Of a stretch of DNA of 64,000 bases, positions 54,956 through 64,000 are shown in pieces. Source of the DNA: CBCXTT01 sp965178295 (GTDB lineage Bacteria; Pseudomonadota; Alphaproteobacteria; UBA7879); the NCBI GenBank assembly GCA_965178295.1, contig CBCXTT010000005.1, forward strand, positions 191,381 through 255,380, written 5' to 3'. Each line of letters starts with the position of its first letter. Positions within the stretch are counted from its first letter, which is position 1. Made by a program: the position numbers and the translations under genes. A model generated the notes under the pieces. That model was given only the letters and a program-made list of their open reading frames with translations. It was not told the origin of the DNA and searched no databases.

Positions 54956-56212
54956 CTATTGCATGAGCTCCAAGATAATGCCCACAATCGTTCCACTTAA
55001 GCATGAGGCCATGGTGCCTGAAATAAGGGCCTTATATCCCAGGCTAATCACTTCTAAACGCTTTTCAGGCACAATTCCCCCAATGCCACCGATTAAAATT
55101 CCGATACTGCTGATGTTAGCAAATCCACACAGCGCATAAGTTAAAATCACACGACTGTGGTCAGATAATTTCTCTGCAGGCACGTTAGACAATTCTTTGT
55201 AGGCATACATTTCGTTCAAAATTGTTTTGATGCCTAACAAGCTGCCTGCTTGCCCTGCTTCTTCCCAGGGTATGCCCATGAGCCAGGCGACGGGTGACAT
55301 TACGTAGCCTAAGATACGTTGTAATGTAATGGGCGCACCATCAAAAGGTGGAACGCATCCAAAAATAATATTGACAAGGGTGACAAGTGCAATAAATACC
55401 ATCAACATGGCAATAATATTTAAAAACAAAGATAGCCCCTCTCTTGTGCCCCTGGACAATGCATCCATTGAACTTGAAAAATTATAAGGTACAACAGTTT
55501 GGCCGGACGTTTCATGCGCATAGGGAATGATGATGCGGGAGAGTAAGATGGCGCTTGGAATATTAATAACTGAGGCTGCAATCATGTGTGTTAAGACGTT
55601 GGGAATTGTGTTGCCTAGAATTGCTGCATAAATCGCTAAAATACTTCCAGATGTTGTGGCAAATCCGAGGGTCATAACAGTGAATATTTCTCCGCGTGAC
55701 ATCTCATTAAGGTATGGACGAATTAAAAGAGGAGCCTCAGTTTGGCCTAGAAACATCTTTGCACTACTGCACACACCTAAAGCACCACCGACGCCTAATG
55801 TCACTTTAAAGAAGCAGGAGAAGGCTTTGACAATAATGGGAAGGATGCGCCAGTGAAACAAGAGCATGGAAAGTGCGCTGACAACAATAATCATCGGCAA
55901 CGCCTGGTAAGCAAAAACAAACATGTTATGGGGCGTTTCAATGGAAAATGGGGCGTTTCCACCACCTAGATACCCAAACACAAACGAGGTACCAGAAATT
56001 GTCGCTTCACGCAGGGAAGTGACCCCATTTCCCACCCATTGAAAGACCGTGCGCATAGGGGGAAATTTGAGAATGAGAACAGCCAGAGCGATACTTAGAA
56101 ACAAGCCTTTTATGAGGAGGAGCACTTTAACGCCGCGCCTGTTTTCACTGATTGCCCAAGCAAAGCCTATAAAGCACAAGACTCCTAAGATCCCTTGATT
56201 TGCTAGCATCAT
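54956..56212 (-). CDS. nupC: Concentrative nucleoside transporter (CNT/NupC family)
   Basis: Cation-coupled uptake of nucleosides across the inner membrane. 418 residues, eight or more membrane segments. CNT features: an N-terminal trio of segments, GTSFVFGYLGGG, the conserved GQTEAPLLIRPYL, TVMTLGFATTSGSILAIY, and the C-terminal ALCGFANISSIGILIGGIGG. Ion and substrate preference cannot be told. In a bacterium that seems to have lost purF this would feed nucleotide salvage. Confidence 0.95.
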   Translation of the reverse strand: MMLANQGILGVLCFIGFAWAISENRRGVKVLLLIKGLFLSIALAVLILKFPPMRTVFQWVGNGVTSLREATISGTSFVFGYLGGGNAPFSIETPHNMFVFAYQALPMIIVVSALSMLLFHWRILPIIVKAFSCFFKVTLGVGGALGVCSSAKMFLGQTEAPLLIRPYLNEMSRGEIFTVMTLGFATTSGSILAIYAAILGNTIPNVLTHMIAASVINIPSAILLSRIIIPYAHETSGQTVVPYNFSSSMDALSRGTREGLSLFLNIIAMLMVFIALVTLVNIIFGCVPPFDGAPITLQRILGYVMSPVAWLMGIPWEEAGQAGSLLGIKTILNEMYAYKELSNVPAEKLSDHSRVILTYALCGFANISSIGILIGGIGGIVPEKRLEVISLGYKALISGTMASCLSGTIVGIILELMQ

Positions 56213-56273
56213 GCACCATCTCCTTCAAATTTTACATCCAAGGGTGACTCGTTTTTTTTAAAAGGTCAAGATC

Positions 56274-57665
56274 ATGTTCAACGGAAGAAATTTAAGATAT
56301 TATAAAAAAAATTTGTATGAGGATATCGTGATAGATAGCAATGTATTTTTTCTTTTTTTTGGTGGGGCGGTTTTTATAGGCTTGGTGTTTTTGTGGCAAT
56401 GGCATCAAGCATCACGTAAGGTGGTATTGTTTGATGAGATTGACAGGCAACGCATTATGCTAGAAGAGCGTTTGGAGGTGGTGCAGAAAGCACACCAGTC
56501 TCTGATCAATGAAAAAACATATCTTGAGGCAACCATTGCCCAAGAACGTAAGGCAGATGAGGCGCGTCAAGCAGTCTGGACTGAGGCTGAAAAACGTTTC
56601 AAGGATGCCTTTCAAAGTTTGTCAGCCACGGCACTGAAAAACAATAATCAATCATTTATTGACCTTTCAAAAGTTGTTTTTGAGAAGATGCAAGTAGAAG
56701 CAAAAGGAGAAATACAAGGGCACAAAAAAGATATTGAGACTCTTGTATATCCAATGCAAGAAACACTTAAGCAGGTGGATAAAAAAATTCAACAGGTGGA
56801 GAAAGAGCGTGTTGGCGCCTACCAGGGTTTGCAACAACAAATATATCAGCTTCTGACAGCGCATCAGGATCTTAAGAGCGAGACGACAAACTTAGTGCAT
56901 GCGTTAAAAATGCCCTCTGTGCGTGGACGCTGGGGGGAGATGCAGTTAAGGCGTGTAGTAGAAATGGCGGGCATGCTATCGCATGTTGACTTTTTAGAAC
57001 AAGTCACAACGAACAAGGACGAAGGTGTACGTTTGCGTCCTGATATGGTTGTGAACCTCCCCGGACAAAAAAAGATAGTCGTGGACTCAAAGGCCCCACT
57101 TATGGGATATTTAGCTGCACTTGATGCTCCTGATGATGTAGCGCGCAAGCAGGAGATGCAGCGGCATGCGCGACATATAAGGAAGCATATCCAAGCATTG
57201 AGCAGTAGAGCCTACTGGGATAAGTTTGAGGATTCACCAGAGTTTGTTGTACTGTTTTTGCCAGGGGAAACTTTTTTTTCTGCAGCACTGCAGGAAGATC
57301 CAAGCCTGATTGAAGTGGGCGTGGAAAATAAAGTTATTCTGGCAACGCCTACAACATTAATTGCTCTTCTGCGGTCTGTCTCTTATGGATGGCGACAAGA
57401 AAGTCTTGCTAAAAATGCTCAAGAGATTAGCGCCCTTGGTCGCGAGCTGCACAAACGATTAACAGATATGAGCAAGCATTTTTCCCGTATAGGAAAAAGT
57501 TTGGGACAATCTGTTGATGCATACAATCAAACGATTGGCACTTATGAACGCCGTGTCTTAGTAAGCGCGAGAAAATTTAATCACCTTAATGTGGTGCAAG
57601 GTGACACTGCAATGGATGTTCCTCAAATTGATCAAACATTGCGATCAATGCCGGAGGAAAAATGA
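56274..57665 (+). CDS. rmuC: RmuC, DNA recombination protein
   Basis: 463 residues. One N-terminal membrane segment (about 23-42), a long coiled coil (about 48-210), then the RmuC core nuclease-like domain with VRGRWGEMQLRRVVEMAGM, VVNLPGQKKIVVDSKAPL and FVVLFLPGETFFSAAL. Thought to limit inversions at short inverted repeats. Divergent from the transporter gene (about 60 bp). Exact start is uncertain: ATG at 56274 has no clear ribosome site. Confidence 0.93.
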   Translation: MFNGRNLRYYKKNLYEDIVIDSNVFFLFFGGAVFIGLVFLWQWHQASRKVVLFDEIDRQRIMLEERLEVVQKAHQSLINEKTYLEATIAQERKADEARQAVWTEAEKRFKDAFQSLSATALKNNNQSFIDLSKVVFEKMQVEAKGEIQGHKKDIETLVYPMQETLKQVDKKIQQVEKERVGAYQGLQQQIYQLLTAHQDLKSETTNLVHALKMPSVRGRWGEMQLRRVVEMAGMLSHVDFLEQVTTNKDEGVRLRPDMVVNLPGQKKIVVDSKAPLMGYLAALDAPDDVARKQEMQRHARHIRKHIQALSSRAYWDKFEDSPEFVVLFLPGETFFSAALQEDPSLIEVGVENKVILATPTTLIALLRSVSYGWRQESLAKNAQEISALGRELHKRLTDMSKHFSRIGKSLGQSVDAYNQTIGTYERRVLVSARKFNHLNVVQGDTAMDVPQIDQTLRSMPEEK

Positions 57666-58456
57666 TGCGGAAAAAATGTATACAATTTCTATTGTATTCT
57701 GTCTCTTTTCTTCCAGAGACAAGGTCGTGCACAGATACGTTTGTTTGTTGTACATAATGCTGCACTTGATGGGGCTGCTTCTTTCTGGATGAGACAGGGC
57801 GTGACTAAATAGTTTGGAAATTCCATCGAATTATGGATGACGTGCGCTTTTTCTGCATTGAGAAAATACATGACAATAGTAGTCCTGGCTCATCAATACC
57901 GCCTGATCCATGCGCAGTCCTGTACCGTGATATTTTGCACTAATACTGATCGCTAGTATTTTTTGAGGATGTATCTCTTGCACAAGGTGCTGGTGCTATA
58001 ATGCCCGGACCATAGATATTGGCATTAACATGGTGGGCGCGGGTAAGCACAAAAAGCATTACGGTTGTACGCAACAGTAAACCTATGCGGCTTTGTAGAT
58101 CGTGGAATGTTACAAAAGCATAGATTGATATTGTGAAGCTGTTCCCCAGCATCTGCACCTGCTACCGCTGTTAATATCTATATATTGGGTGGTATGAGCT
58201 AAGGCAAAACGGATTTTATTGTCTTGGTGCTGCAAAACAGAGGAGAGGGGGAAGGGGAGGAGGTCATCGCGTCAGTCCTCTAACAAGCGCAGACTGTAGC
58301 CATGGAGGACAGTTTTTTCCGTGTCTTAAACACAATGTATGTGAGATTTTGAGTATTTGAGCACTCCTGCCTTGATTTCTTGCCCTTGTGGGTGTATCCA
58401 TTAAAATAATACGCTAGAATTCGGGCGTTTGACATAAATTTCGTAAAGGTTTTTTG
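57666..58456. other. 790-bp region without a gene
   Basis: No gene identified on either strand; minus-strand frames (57940-58158) are short and unrecognised. The last part gives AAAGG as the ribosome site for pgeF. Confidence 0.45.
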
Positions 58457-59227
58457 ATGCAAGAAGTGCCCTTTTTTTCTTCTGATGAGTTGCTTGTCCC
58501 TCATGGTTTTTTTACACGTCAAGGGGGTGTAAGTTCTGGTGTTTTTAAGAGTTTAAATTGTTCTTACCGAGAGATTGATTCACCAGAAAATACACTGAAC
58601 AACAGAATGCGCGCAGTTCGGGCGATTGGGGGCAATCCAAAACAACTTGTCACGCTTCGACAAGTGCATAGCGCGTGTGTTGAGAGCGTGGAATCCCCGT
58701 GGAAATTATCTGAGATGCCCCAAGCTGATGGACTTGTAACGACGACGCCAGGTCTAGTACTAGGGGTAATGTCTGCAGACTGTGCGCCGGTTCTTATGGC
58801 AGATGTAAAAAATGGAGTGATCGGGGCCTTGCATACGGGATGGCGCGGTCTTTTGGCAAATATATTGGGTCATGGTATTGAAAAAATGTGCCAACTTGGT
58901 GCCGATATTAATGAAATATGTGCAACTATCGGACCCTGTATTCATCAAGAAAACTATGAAGTGGACGCGCGATTCAAGCAAGTCTTTATGTCTGATTCAG
59001 TCGAAACGTCATCTTTTTTTAAAGATAGTGTGCGCACAAATCATTACATGTTTGATTTTTCGGGTGCTGTGGCGTACAATCTGAGGAGGCTAGGCATTCA
59101 AAATGTTAACGGGCTTCAGATGGACACATATGCATACCCAGACATTTTTTTTAGTTGTAGGCGGGCAGCGCATAAAAAAGAAGAAGGGTTTGGGACCCAA
59201 ATTTCTCTTATTACCTTGGGAGAATAA
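58457..59227 (+). CDS. pgeF: PgeF/YfiH (laccase-domain) peptidoglycan editing factor
   Basis: 256 residues from the ATG at 58457. Family metal-site residues seen: HSACVE with LRQVHSA, SADCAPVLMAD, and ALHTGWRG. Members are described as copper-independent purine nucleoside phosphorylases/adenosine deaminases and, in E. coli, as removing L-Ser mis-incorporated into the peptide stem. Both roles fit neighbours here (wall synthesis, nucleoside uptake). The C-terminal SCRRAAHKKEEGFGTQISLI is typical. gmk follows with no gap. Confidence 0.92.
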   Translation: MQEVPFFSSDELLVPHGFFTRQGGVSSGVFKSLNCSYREIDSPENTLNNRMRAVRAIGGNPKQLVTLRQVHSACVESVESPWKLSEMPQADGLVTTTPGLVLGVMSADCAPVLMADVKNGVIGALHTGWRGLLANILGHGIEKMCQLGADINEICATIGPCIHQENYEVDARFKQVFMSDSVETSSFFKDSVRTNHYMFDFSGAVAYNLRRLGIQNVNGLQMDTYAYPDIFFSCRRAAHKKEEGFGTQISLITLGE

Positions 59228-59872
59228 TTGTTGCGCCATTCTGATTATCTTAAACACCGTGGTATTCTGCTTGTGATTTCTTCTCCATCAGGTGCGGGCA
59301 AAACAACAATTACTCACCAGTTGTTGGCACAGGACAAATATATTAAACTCTCAACCTCTGTGACAACACGACTGCCAAGGCCGGGTGAGGAAGATGGTGT
59401 GCATTACCATTTTAGAAGCCAAAAAGAATTTGAGTACTTAATTTCTGCAGGCGCGTTTCTGGAGCATTCACAGGTCTTTGGTCATCATTATGGCACACTG
59501 AAGATAGCGGTGGAAACAGGGCTGGAAGATGGATTTGATATTTTATTTGATATTGACTGGCAAGGGGCGCAAAAAATTGATCAGGAAATGGAAAGCCAAG
59601 TTATATCTGTATTTATTCTGACACCAGATTTACGTACATTAGAGAAGCGCCTCAAGGAACGGGCGCAGGATGAGGCTTATGTGATTGCTGGACGCATGAG
59701 TAAGGCGCTTGATGAAATGAGTCACTGGGCAGAATATGACTATGTGATTGTCAATGATGATCTAGAGAAAACTGTCAATGACATACGCTCTATTTTGCGC
59801 AGCGAGAGATTAAAAAGGACAAGGCAAGTTGGCCTGAGTGCGTTTGTCAATAGTATGGCAGGTCGCTCGTGA
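59228..59872 (+). CDS. gmk: Guanylate kinase
   Basis: Phosphorylates GMP to GDP. 214 residues. P-loop ISSPSGAGKTTI, GMP-binding STSVTTRLPRPGEEDGVHYHF, DIDWQGAQKI, and lid region RLKERAQDEAYVIAGRM. Starts on TTG (59228 or 59231) directly after the pgeF stop, with GGGAGAA just upstream, so it is translationally coupled. It would use GMP from salvage. Confidence 0.96.
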   Translation: MLRHSDYLKHRGILLVISSPSGAGKTTITHQLLAQDKYIKLSTSVTTRLPRPGEEDGVHYHFRSQKEFEYLISAGAFLEHSQVFGHHYGTLKIAVETGLEDGFDILFDIDWQGAQKIDQEMESQVISVFILTPDLRTLEKRLKERAQDEAYVIAGRMSKALDEMSHWAEYDYVIVNDDLEKTVNDIRSILRSERLKRTRQVGLSAFVNSMAGRS

Positions 59873-60565
59873 CTCAGGTTCTTCTTCTAGGCTGTGGGGA
59901 AATAGGTAGCGCATTCTCTTTAACCCCGCGACAGACGAGTGTGCCCGGGTTTTGTACACACTACCTTGGTATGCGAACGCTCACAATCTTGCTCCAGGGA
60001 CTTTTGATGTCTTGTGTGTTGCCGTACAACCTGATCTTGCTCTGGACGTTTTAGAGAGCAATCTGCATTTATTGCAATCCTCTGGTTTAGTCCTCTCTCT
60101 TGCTGCAGGGGTATCGATCTCGGCTTATAAAAAATTTGGTGTACAAGATAATGTGTCGAAACAATCATCTGAAATTGCTCAGCAGTTAGCAGATGCGGTT
60201 GGGTCTTCTGTTTGGCTTGATTCAGAGGACGTGTTTGATAAGATGATGGTGTTTTTCAGCTGTGGTGTGGGGTATATTTACACGCGATGCGGGCATATGC
60301 AGCATGTATTTCTTCTCTGGATCTTCCTTATGCGCAGGCAGAAAAAATTACATGTGATTTATTTATGGGTGTTGCGATTTATAGCAAGATAACAGAAGTG
60401 CCGTTAAATGTTCTGCTCGAGAGAGTCGGGGGTATAGGTAGTTTAACGCGTACGGGTTTGAGTACACTGGAGAAAAAGGATTCGTTAGAGGAGAGTTTTA
60501 AAAAAATGTCTAAAGCATCGATGAAGCGTGGGACTGATATGCGCCGCATGACGCAAAAGGAGTAG
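59869..60565 (+). pseudogene. proC: Pyrroline-5-carboxylate reductase pseudogene
   Basis: Proline biosynthesis, last step, now broken. Three frames carry successive parts: TQVLLLGCGEIGSAF (NADP-binding start, GTG at 59869), then FDVLCVAVQPDLALDVLES with LVLSLAAGVSISAYKKF, then QQLADAVGSSVWLDSEDVF, and lastly LDLPYAQAEKITCDLFMG and GGIGSLTRTGLSTLE, matching the GL..A and PGGTT..GL ends of the enzyme. The MPN-containing middle segment (about 30 residues) is deleted and at least two frameshifts exist, so this is genuine decay, not just a read error. It overlaps the gmk stop. Confidence 0.9.
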
Positions 60566-61729
60566 CACTAATATAGTGCCACATCTATATGTGCAGGTTT
60601 CAACGATTGAGTCTCGCTTTTCAGCGAGTTGTTGAAACAATCTTTTTTTCTTTCAAAATGAAATTTTATCAACCATCTGGGTGTCGGCTCAAGTCAAGCA
60701 TATCTTATATCCATTTCCTAGAGCTATGCTCGGGATGCTCGGGGCGAACTTATATATTTGGCACGGACCTCACTTGGTGTGCAGCGCACGTAATCAGAAC
60801 GGAAGTGGAAAACCTTTGTATGTACATAGTATCGAGAGGCTTTATTCCTCTTCTTTCATCATCCAAGAATTTGGTCAGGACATAGTCTCCCTACTCTTTA
60901 TGCTTGTATTATCACAATACTAAAAACAGATGCTCTTTTTAATATATGTGAGTGGACCGAGATTTGAATTCGGCATTGTAGAAGTCCTGCTATCTCTTTG
61001 ATCAGACGCCCTGCCCATTGTGCAGGAAATTCCTTCCACAGTGTCTTGAGGTATTTCAAGGAAATCTGTTGAGAGAATGCATAATGTGTGTCCATGTCAA
61101 GACAACAGACACGCCTATTGCTGAACAAAGTATGAGCCCGCGAGGTATTTCAGCAGTGCACGTAACAGAATGCCCTGAAATTGCATACGATCACGGATGA
61201 GTAGATACATGTGCGATGGCGTTGGAGATGATATATTTTACAATAAAAAACAGAGAGCATCGAGCGATAGGTAACAAACAATGAACCATGATAATCAGTC
61301 CATTGAATATAAAACATCTTTGTGTGACCCTGCTTTATGGTTGGCGTAAGATAATGAAATGCGCTGAAGGTGTTGCTATTCTATCTATAAGACAATTAAC
61401 GTACATACCCCCTTGATATTCTACAGACATGCAATCGCATATATCCTACTTACCTTGAGCGCTGGTTGTTGTAATGACGCATCATACTATTTGATTCACT
61501 GTATTGTCATTTCGTTATAGACATTGTACATTTCTGTATTGCTTTAGCACGTTGTTCTTCATGGCTAAAAGGTACGCTACACTACCTATACCAAGCCTTC
61601 CATTTGCATTTTGCACTGATGGTCTCTGTGAGTGTTTTGTACTGCATAGATCTTTTTCGCTTTTCTATTTTTAGTGGAGTGGTGTATTGTTAAAGTGACC
61701 AATGATCTTTATCAATTACAGAGAGCTAT
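60566..61729. other. 1.2-kb region without an intact gene
   Basis: Short frames only. An imperfect hairpin (TTTCAAC...GTTGAAA) at about 60596-60638 follows proC. A tRNA-like relic may be present at about 60953-61025 on the minus strand. Confidence 0.5.
60953..61025 (-). pseudogene. Possible tRNA relic (tRNA-Arg(TCT)-like)
   Basis: On the minus strand GATAGCAGGACTTCTACAAT then a T arm CCGAATTCAAATCTCGG (7-nt loop TTCAAAT, 4 of 5 stem pairs). It recalls the anticodon and T arms of tRNA-Arg(TCT), but the acceptor and anticodon stems do not close. Confidence 0.25.
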
Positions 61730-62560
61730 ATGACCAAAAAACCATATATTATTGTTTTAGGCAATGAAAAGGGCGGCACAGGGAAATCTACTACAGCGAT
61801 TCATATCATCGCCCTTCTTTTGAATGCGCGTCATCAAGTAGGGAGCATTGATGTGGACGAACGTCAGGGGACGCTGACTCGGTATGTAGAAAATCGTCAA
61901 GCATATAAAGAAAAGCATACTTTAGAGGTTATTAAGTTGCCGCAGCATATATCTGTTTTGCGAAGCAATCTTGACAAAAAACCTGATGCAGAGGCGAAAG
62001 ACCACATCAGCATAGAGAAAGCTATTGCTGCATTGTCTGCATGTGATTTTATCGTGATCGATACAGCGGGAAATGACACGTATCTTTCACGACATGCACA
62101 CTCATTTGCTGATACGTTGGTTACTCCCATGAATGACAGCTTTATTGATTTAGATGTGTTGTGTCACGTAGAGCCCGACACGTTAGATATTAAAAAATTA
62201 AGTATCTATGCAGAGTGGGTTTTTGAATCAAAAAAAAAAACCGTGCAATGCGCGATAGGGGGTCTATCGATTGGATTGTATTGCGCAAACCGGCTAACTA
62301 ATATTCATTCAAAAAACAAAGAGCGTATGGGGAAAGTGTTGCAGGAAGCCTCTCAGAGACTGGGCTATCGTCAGGTCTCGGGGTTTAGTGAACGTGTTAT
62401 TTTTAGAGAAATGTTTAATCAGGGGTTGACCCTTTTGGATTTAAAACCAGCAAGGCAGGTGCTCAATTTATCTCATGTGGCAGCACGACAGGAATTGCGC
62501 AACTTAATTGAGGCGTTTCAATTGCCAGGTATTGAAAAAAAGCTTGCATCAAACCCTTAG
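61730..62560 (+). CDS. mipZ: MipZ, ParA-like ATPase that positions FtsZ (two compensating indels)
   Basis: 276 residues as read. Deviant Walker A GNEKGGTGKSTTAIH, DVDERQGTLTRYVENR, DTAGNDTYLSRHAHSFADTLVTPMNDSF (in parts) and GFSERVIFREMFNQGLTLLDL are all strong MipZ marks. MipZ forms a gradient from the ParB-bound poles and blocks FtsZ there; alphaproteobacteria use it in place of MinCDE. Between the A run at 62230-62240 and AAA at 62287-62289 the read frame gives nonsense, while the next frame gives KNRAMRDRGSIDWIVLRN, the MipZ consensus. One missing and one extra A explain this. Confidence 0.93.
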   Translation: MTKKPYIIVLGNEKGGTGKSTTAIHIIALLLNARHQVGSIDVDERQGTLTRYVENRQAYKEKHTLEVIKLPQHISVLRSNLDKKPDAEAKDHISIEKAIAALSACDFIVIDTAGNDTYLSRHAHSFADTLVTPMNDSFIDLDVLCHVEPDTLDIKKLSIYAEWVFESKKKTVQCAIGGLSIGLYCANRLTNIHSKNKERMGKVLQEASQRLGYRQVSGFSERVIFREMFNQGLTLLDLKPARQVLNLSHVAARQELRNLIEAFQLPGIEKKLASNP

Positions 62561-62617
62561 ATTTTTTAGTGTATAAGCACTTTTTGTTCGTTTTTGTTGA
62601 ATGTAATAAGGGTTTTT

Positions 62618-63502
62618 ATGGCACAACGTATCCGAAAAGCCGTTTTTCCTGTAGGGGGGCTAGGAACCCGGTTTTTGCCGGCCACTAAGTCTATTCCTAA
62701 GGAAATGTTGCCCATTGTGGATCAACCCCTGATACAATACGTTGTTGAAGAGGCCCAAGCGACTGGTATTGAAGAGTTTATTTTTGTGACCGGTCGTGGA
62801 AAATCTGTCATTGAAGATCATTTTGACTATAGCTATGAATTAGATTCAACATTGCATAAACGGAAGAAGCATGATTGTCTGGCATCCATTCGGGCTCCCA
62901 TTCTTGAACCAGGTCAGATTGTTTACACGCGTCAACAGGAGCCCATGGGGCTTGGACACGCGATCTGGTGCGCTCGACACTTAATTGGAAATGAGCCTTT
63001 TGCCATCTTACTTGCAGATGATTTCATCATGGATGGCCCACCCTGTTTGCGTCAAATGATGGGCATTTATGAGGCTGCAGAAACGTCCATCAATATTCTA
63101 GCTACTCAGATTGTACCAGACAAAGAAACTCATAAATATGGTATTTTGGATGTAAGCTCGTATGACAATAAAGTGGTTTCCGCGCGCACCGTTGTTGAAA
63201 AGCCGTTGACAGACTCCCCATCTAATGTAGCGGTTGTAGGGCGATACATTTTGCAGCCTACCGTTTTGAATCATTTAGCGCAGCAGCATAAACAGACAGG
63301 TGAAATCGAATTGACAGATGCGATTGCGCAGGATACTCACAGAAAAGTACCACTTAAGGGATATATGTTTTCAGGCAGGCGTTTTGATTGCGGCAGCAGA
63401 AGTGGCTTTATTACGGCAAATGTGGCGGCTGCTTTAGATCGTGATGAATTGTCAGTAGATGTACGTGGTTTGTTAGAAAAAATGATCAGTGGTCCCAAAT
63501 GA
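62618..63502 (+). CDS. galU: UTP--glucose-1-phosphate uridylyltransferase
   Basis: Makes UDP-glucose. 294 residues from the ATG at 62618 (TAAGGG at 62605-62611); the TTG at 62594 is not needed. Nucleotidyl-transferase signature FPVGGLGTRFLPATKSIPKEM, VDQPLIQYVVEEA, FVTGRGKSVIEDHFD, the metal Asp in LLADDFI, and the sugar-binding VEKPL. Its TGA overlaps the ugd ATG, a coupled pair giving UDP-glucuronate for surface sugars. Confidence 0.96.
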   Translation: MAQRIRKAVFPVGGLGTRFLPATKSIPKEMLPIVDQPLIQYVVEEAQATGIEEFIFVTGRGKSVIEDHFDYSYELDSTLHKRKKHDCLASIRAPILEPGQIVYTRQQEPMGLGHAIWCARHLIGNEPFAILLADDFIMDGPPCLRQMMGIYEAAETSINILATQIVPDKETHKYGILDVSSYDNKVVSARTVVEKPLTDSPSNVAVVGRYILQPTVLNHLAQQHKQTGEIELTDAIAQDTHRKVPLKGYMFSGRRFDCGSRSGFITANVAAALDRDELSVDVRGLLEKMISGPK

Positions 63503-64000
63503 AAATAGTCATTGTTGGAACAGGATATGTTGGGTTAGTGACGGGAACGTGCTTTGCCGAACTTGGATTGTTAGTCACTTGTGTTGATACAAATCACGAT
63601 GTTATTCACTGTCTGTCTCGAGGAGAGCTGCCTATTTATGAGCCTGGATTGCAAGCGATGTTAGATAATAATGTATCTGCTTCGCGTCTGCATTTTACGT
63701 CAGAGCTTGGGCGTGCGATATGTGATTCGGATATGATTTTTTATTGCAGTGGGTACGCCTAAGGATGCCACAGGGCAAGCGGATTTAACCTATGTTGATG
63801 CCGCAGTGGATGAAATTTTATCATTGGTCGCACTAGATGATTCCAAAACACTCATCATCAAGTCAACGGTACCGGTGGAAACATGCATGCGCATACAAAA
63901 AAAAATTGATGCAGTAGGCGCGAAAATTGATGTTGTCTCCAATCCAGAATTTTGCGAGAAGGAAGTGCTATTGATGATTTCTTGACACCAGACAGAATTG
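63499..64000 (+). CDS. ugd: UDP-glucose 6-dehydrogenase, frame interrupted, 3' end beyond window
   Basis: Oxidises UDP-glucose to UDP-glucuronate with NAD. First part MKIVIVGTGYVGLVTGTCFAE is the Rossmann start, then ELPIYEPGL. The frame ends at 63762, but the next frame continues FIAVGTPKDATGQADLTYVD, KSTVPVETC and NPEF, and then the first frame gives LREGSAIDDFLTPDRI to the window end. One extra T in the T run at 63737-63742 and one missing T at 63950-63953 account for it. Either read errors or a recent pseudogene. Confidence 0.9.

Overview
This window looks like part of the chromosome of an AT-leaning alphaproteobacterium with a reduced, host-dependent genome, of the Rickettsiales/Holosporales kind. 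Four observations point there. The rRNA operon is split: 16S stands alone on the minus strand near 47.5-49.0 kb, while 23S-5S lies near 17.4-20.4 kb on the plus strand with no spacer tRNAs. There is an alphaproteobacterial MipZ and an aerobic cytochrome bc1 operon. Long stretches hold no gene, and several genes are visibly decayed. The taxonomic placement is an inference from gene content; no database search was possible.

Layout. 0-7.6 kb is the end of the division/cell-wall (dcw) cluster, murG-murC-murB-ddl-ftsQ-ftsA-ftsZ, with most genes overlapping or nearly so. A small exported protein follows at 8.4 kb. 9.2-15.1 kb (minus strand) is rpmI-rplT-pheS-pheT-lepA. 16.1-17.1 kb is rplM-rpsI with a clear terminator, then the 23S and 5S genes. 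20.7-22.7 kb holds xth, an A-type Fe-S carrier and a SPOR-domain protein. 22.7-36.2 kb is gene-poor: two DMT transporters frame it, with a small zinc-finger protein, tRNA-Arg, tRNA-Thr, tRNA-Ser, a DegT-family aminotransferase, a YdcH-like protein and an RluD-type pseudouridine synthase in between. 37.1-43.9 kb (minus strand) is an operon, dnaB-alr-mlaE-mlaF-radA-cvpA, ending in a wrecked short-chain dehydrogenase. tRNA-Ala and alaS follow, then the lone 16S gene, petABC, uvrB, a CNT nucleoside transporter, rmuC, pgeF, gmk, a proC pseudogene, mipZ, galU and the start of ugd.

How it fits together. Wall-precursor synthesis (mur, ddl, alr, pgeF), septum assembly (ftsQAZ) and placement of the septum (mipZ) are all kept, as are respiration, translation and DNA repair. 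Biosynthesis is being lost: proC is dead, and the purF normally expected after cvpA is absent. Uptake systems appear instead (a nucleoside transporter and a DMT carrier resembling the Rickettsia S-adenosylmethionine carrier). This is the pattern of a bacterium living on host metabolites.

The most unusual structural points are four. The two separated rRNA units carry matching promoters (TTGACA, 17-bp spacer, TAGAAG). A 324-bp non-coding repeat is perfectly duplicated 18 kb apart. There is a 38-bp perfect palindrome. Single-base indels interrupt alaS, mipZ and ugd, mostly at homopolymers, and could be assembly errors or early pseudogenes. I did not find a convincing undescribed multi-gene system.
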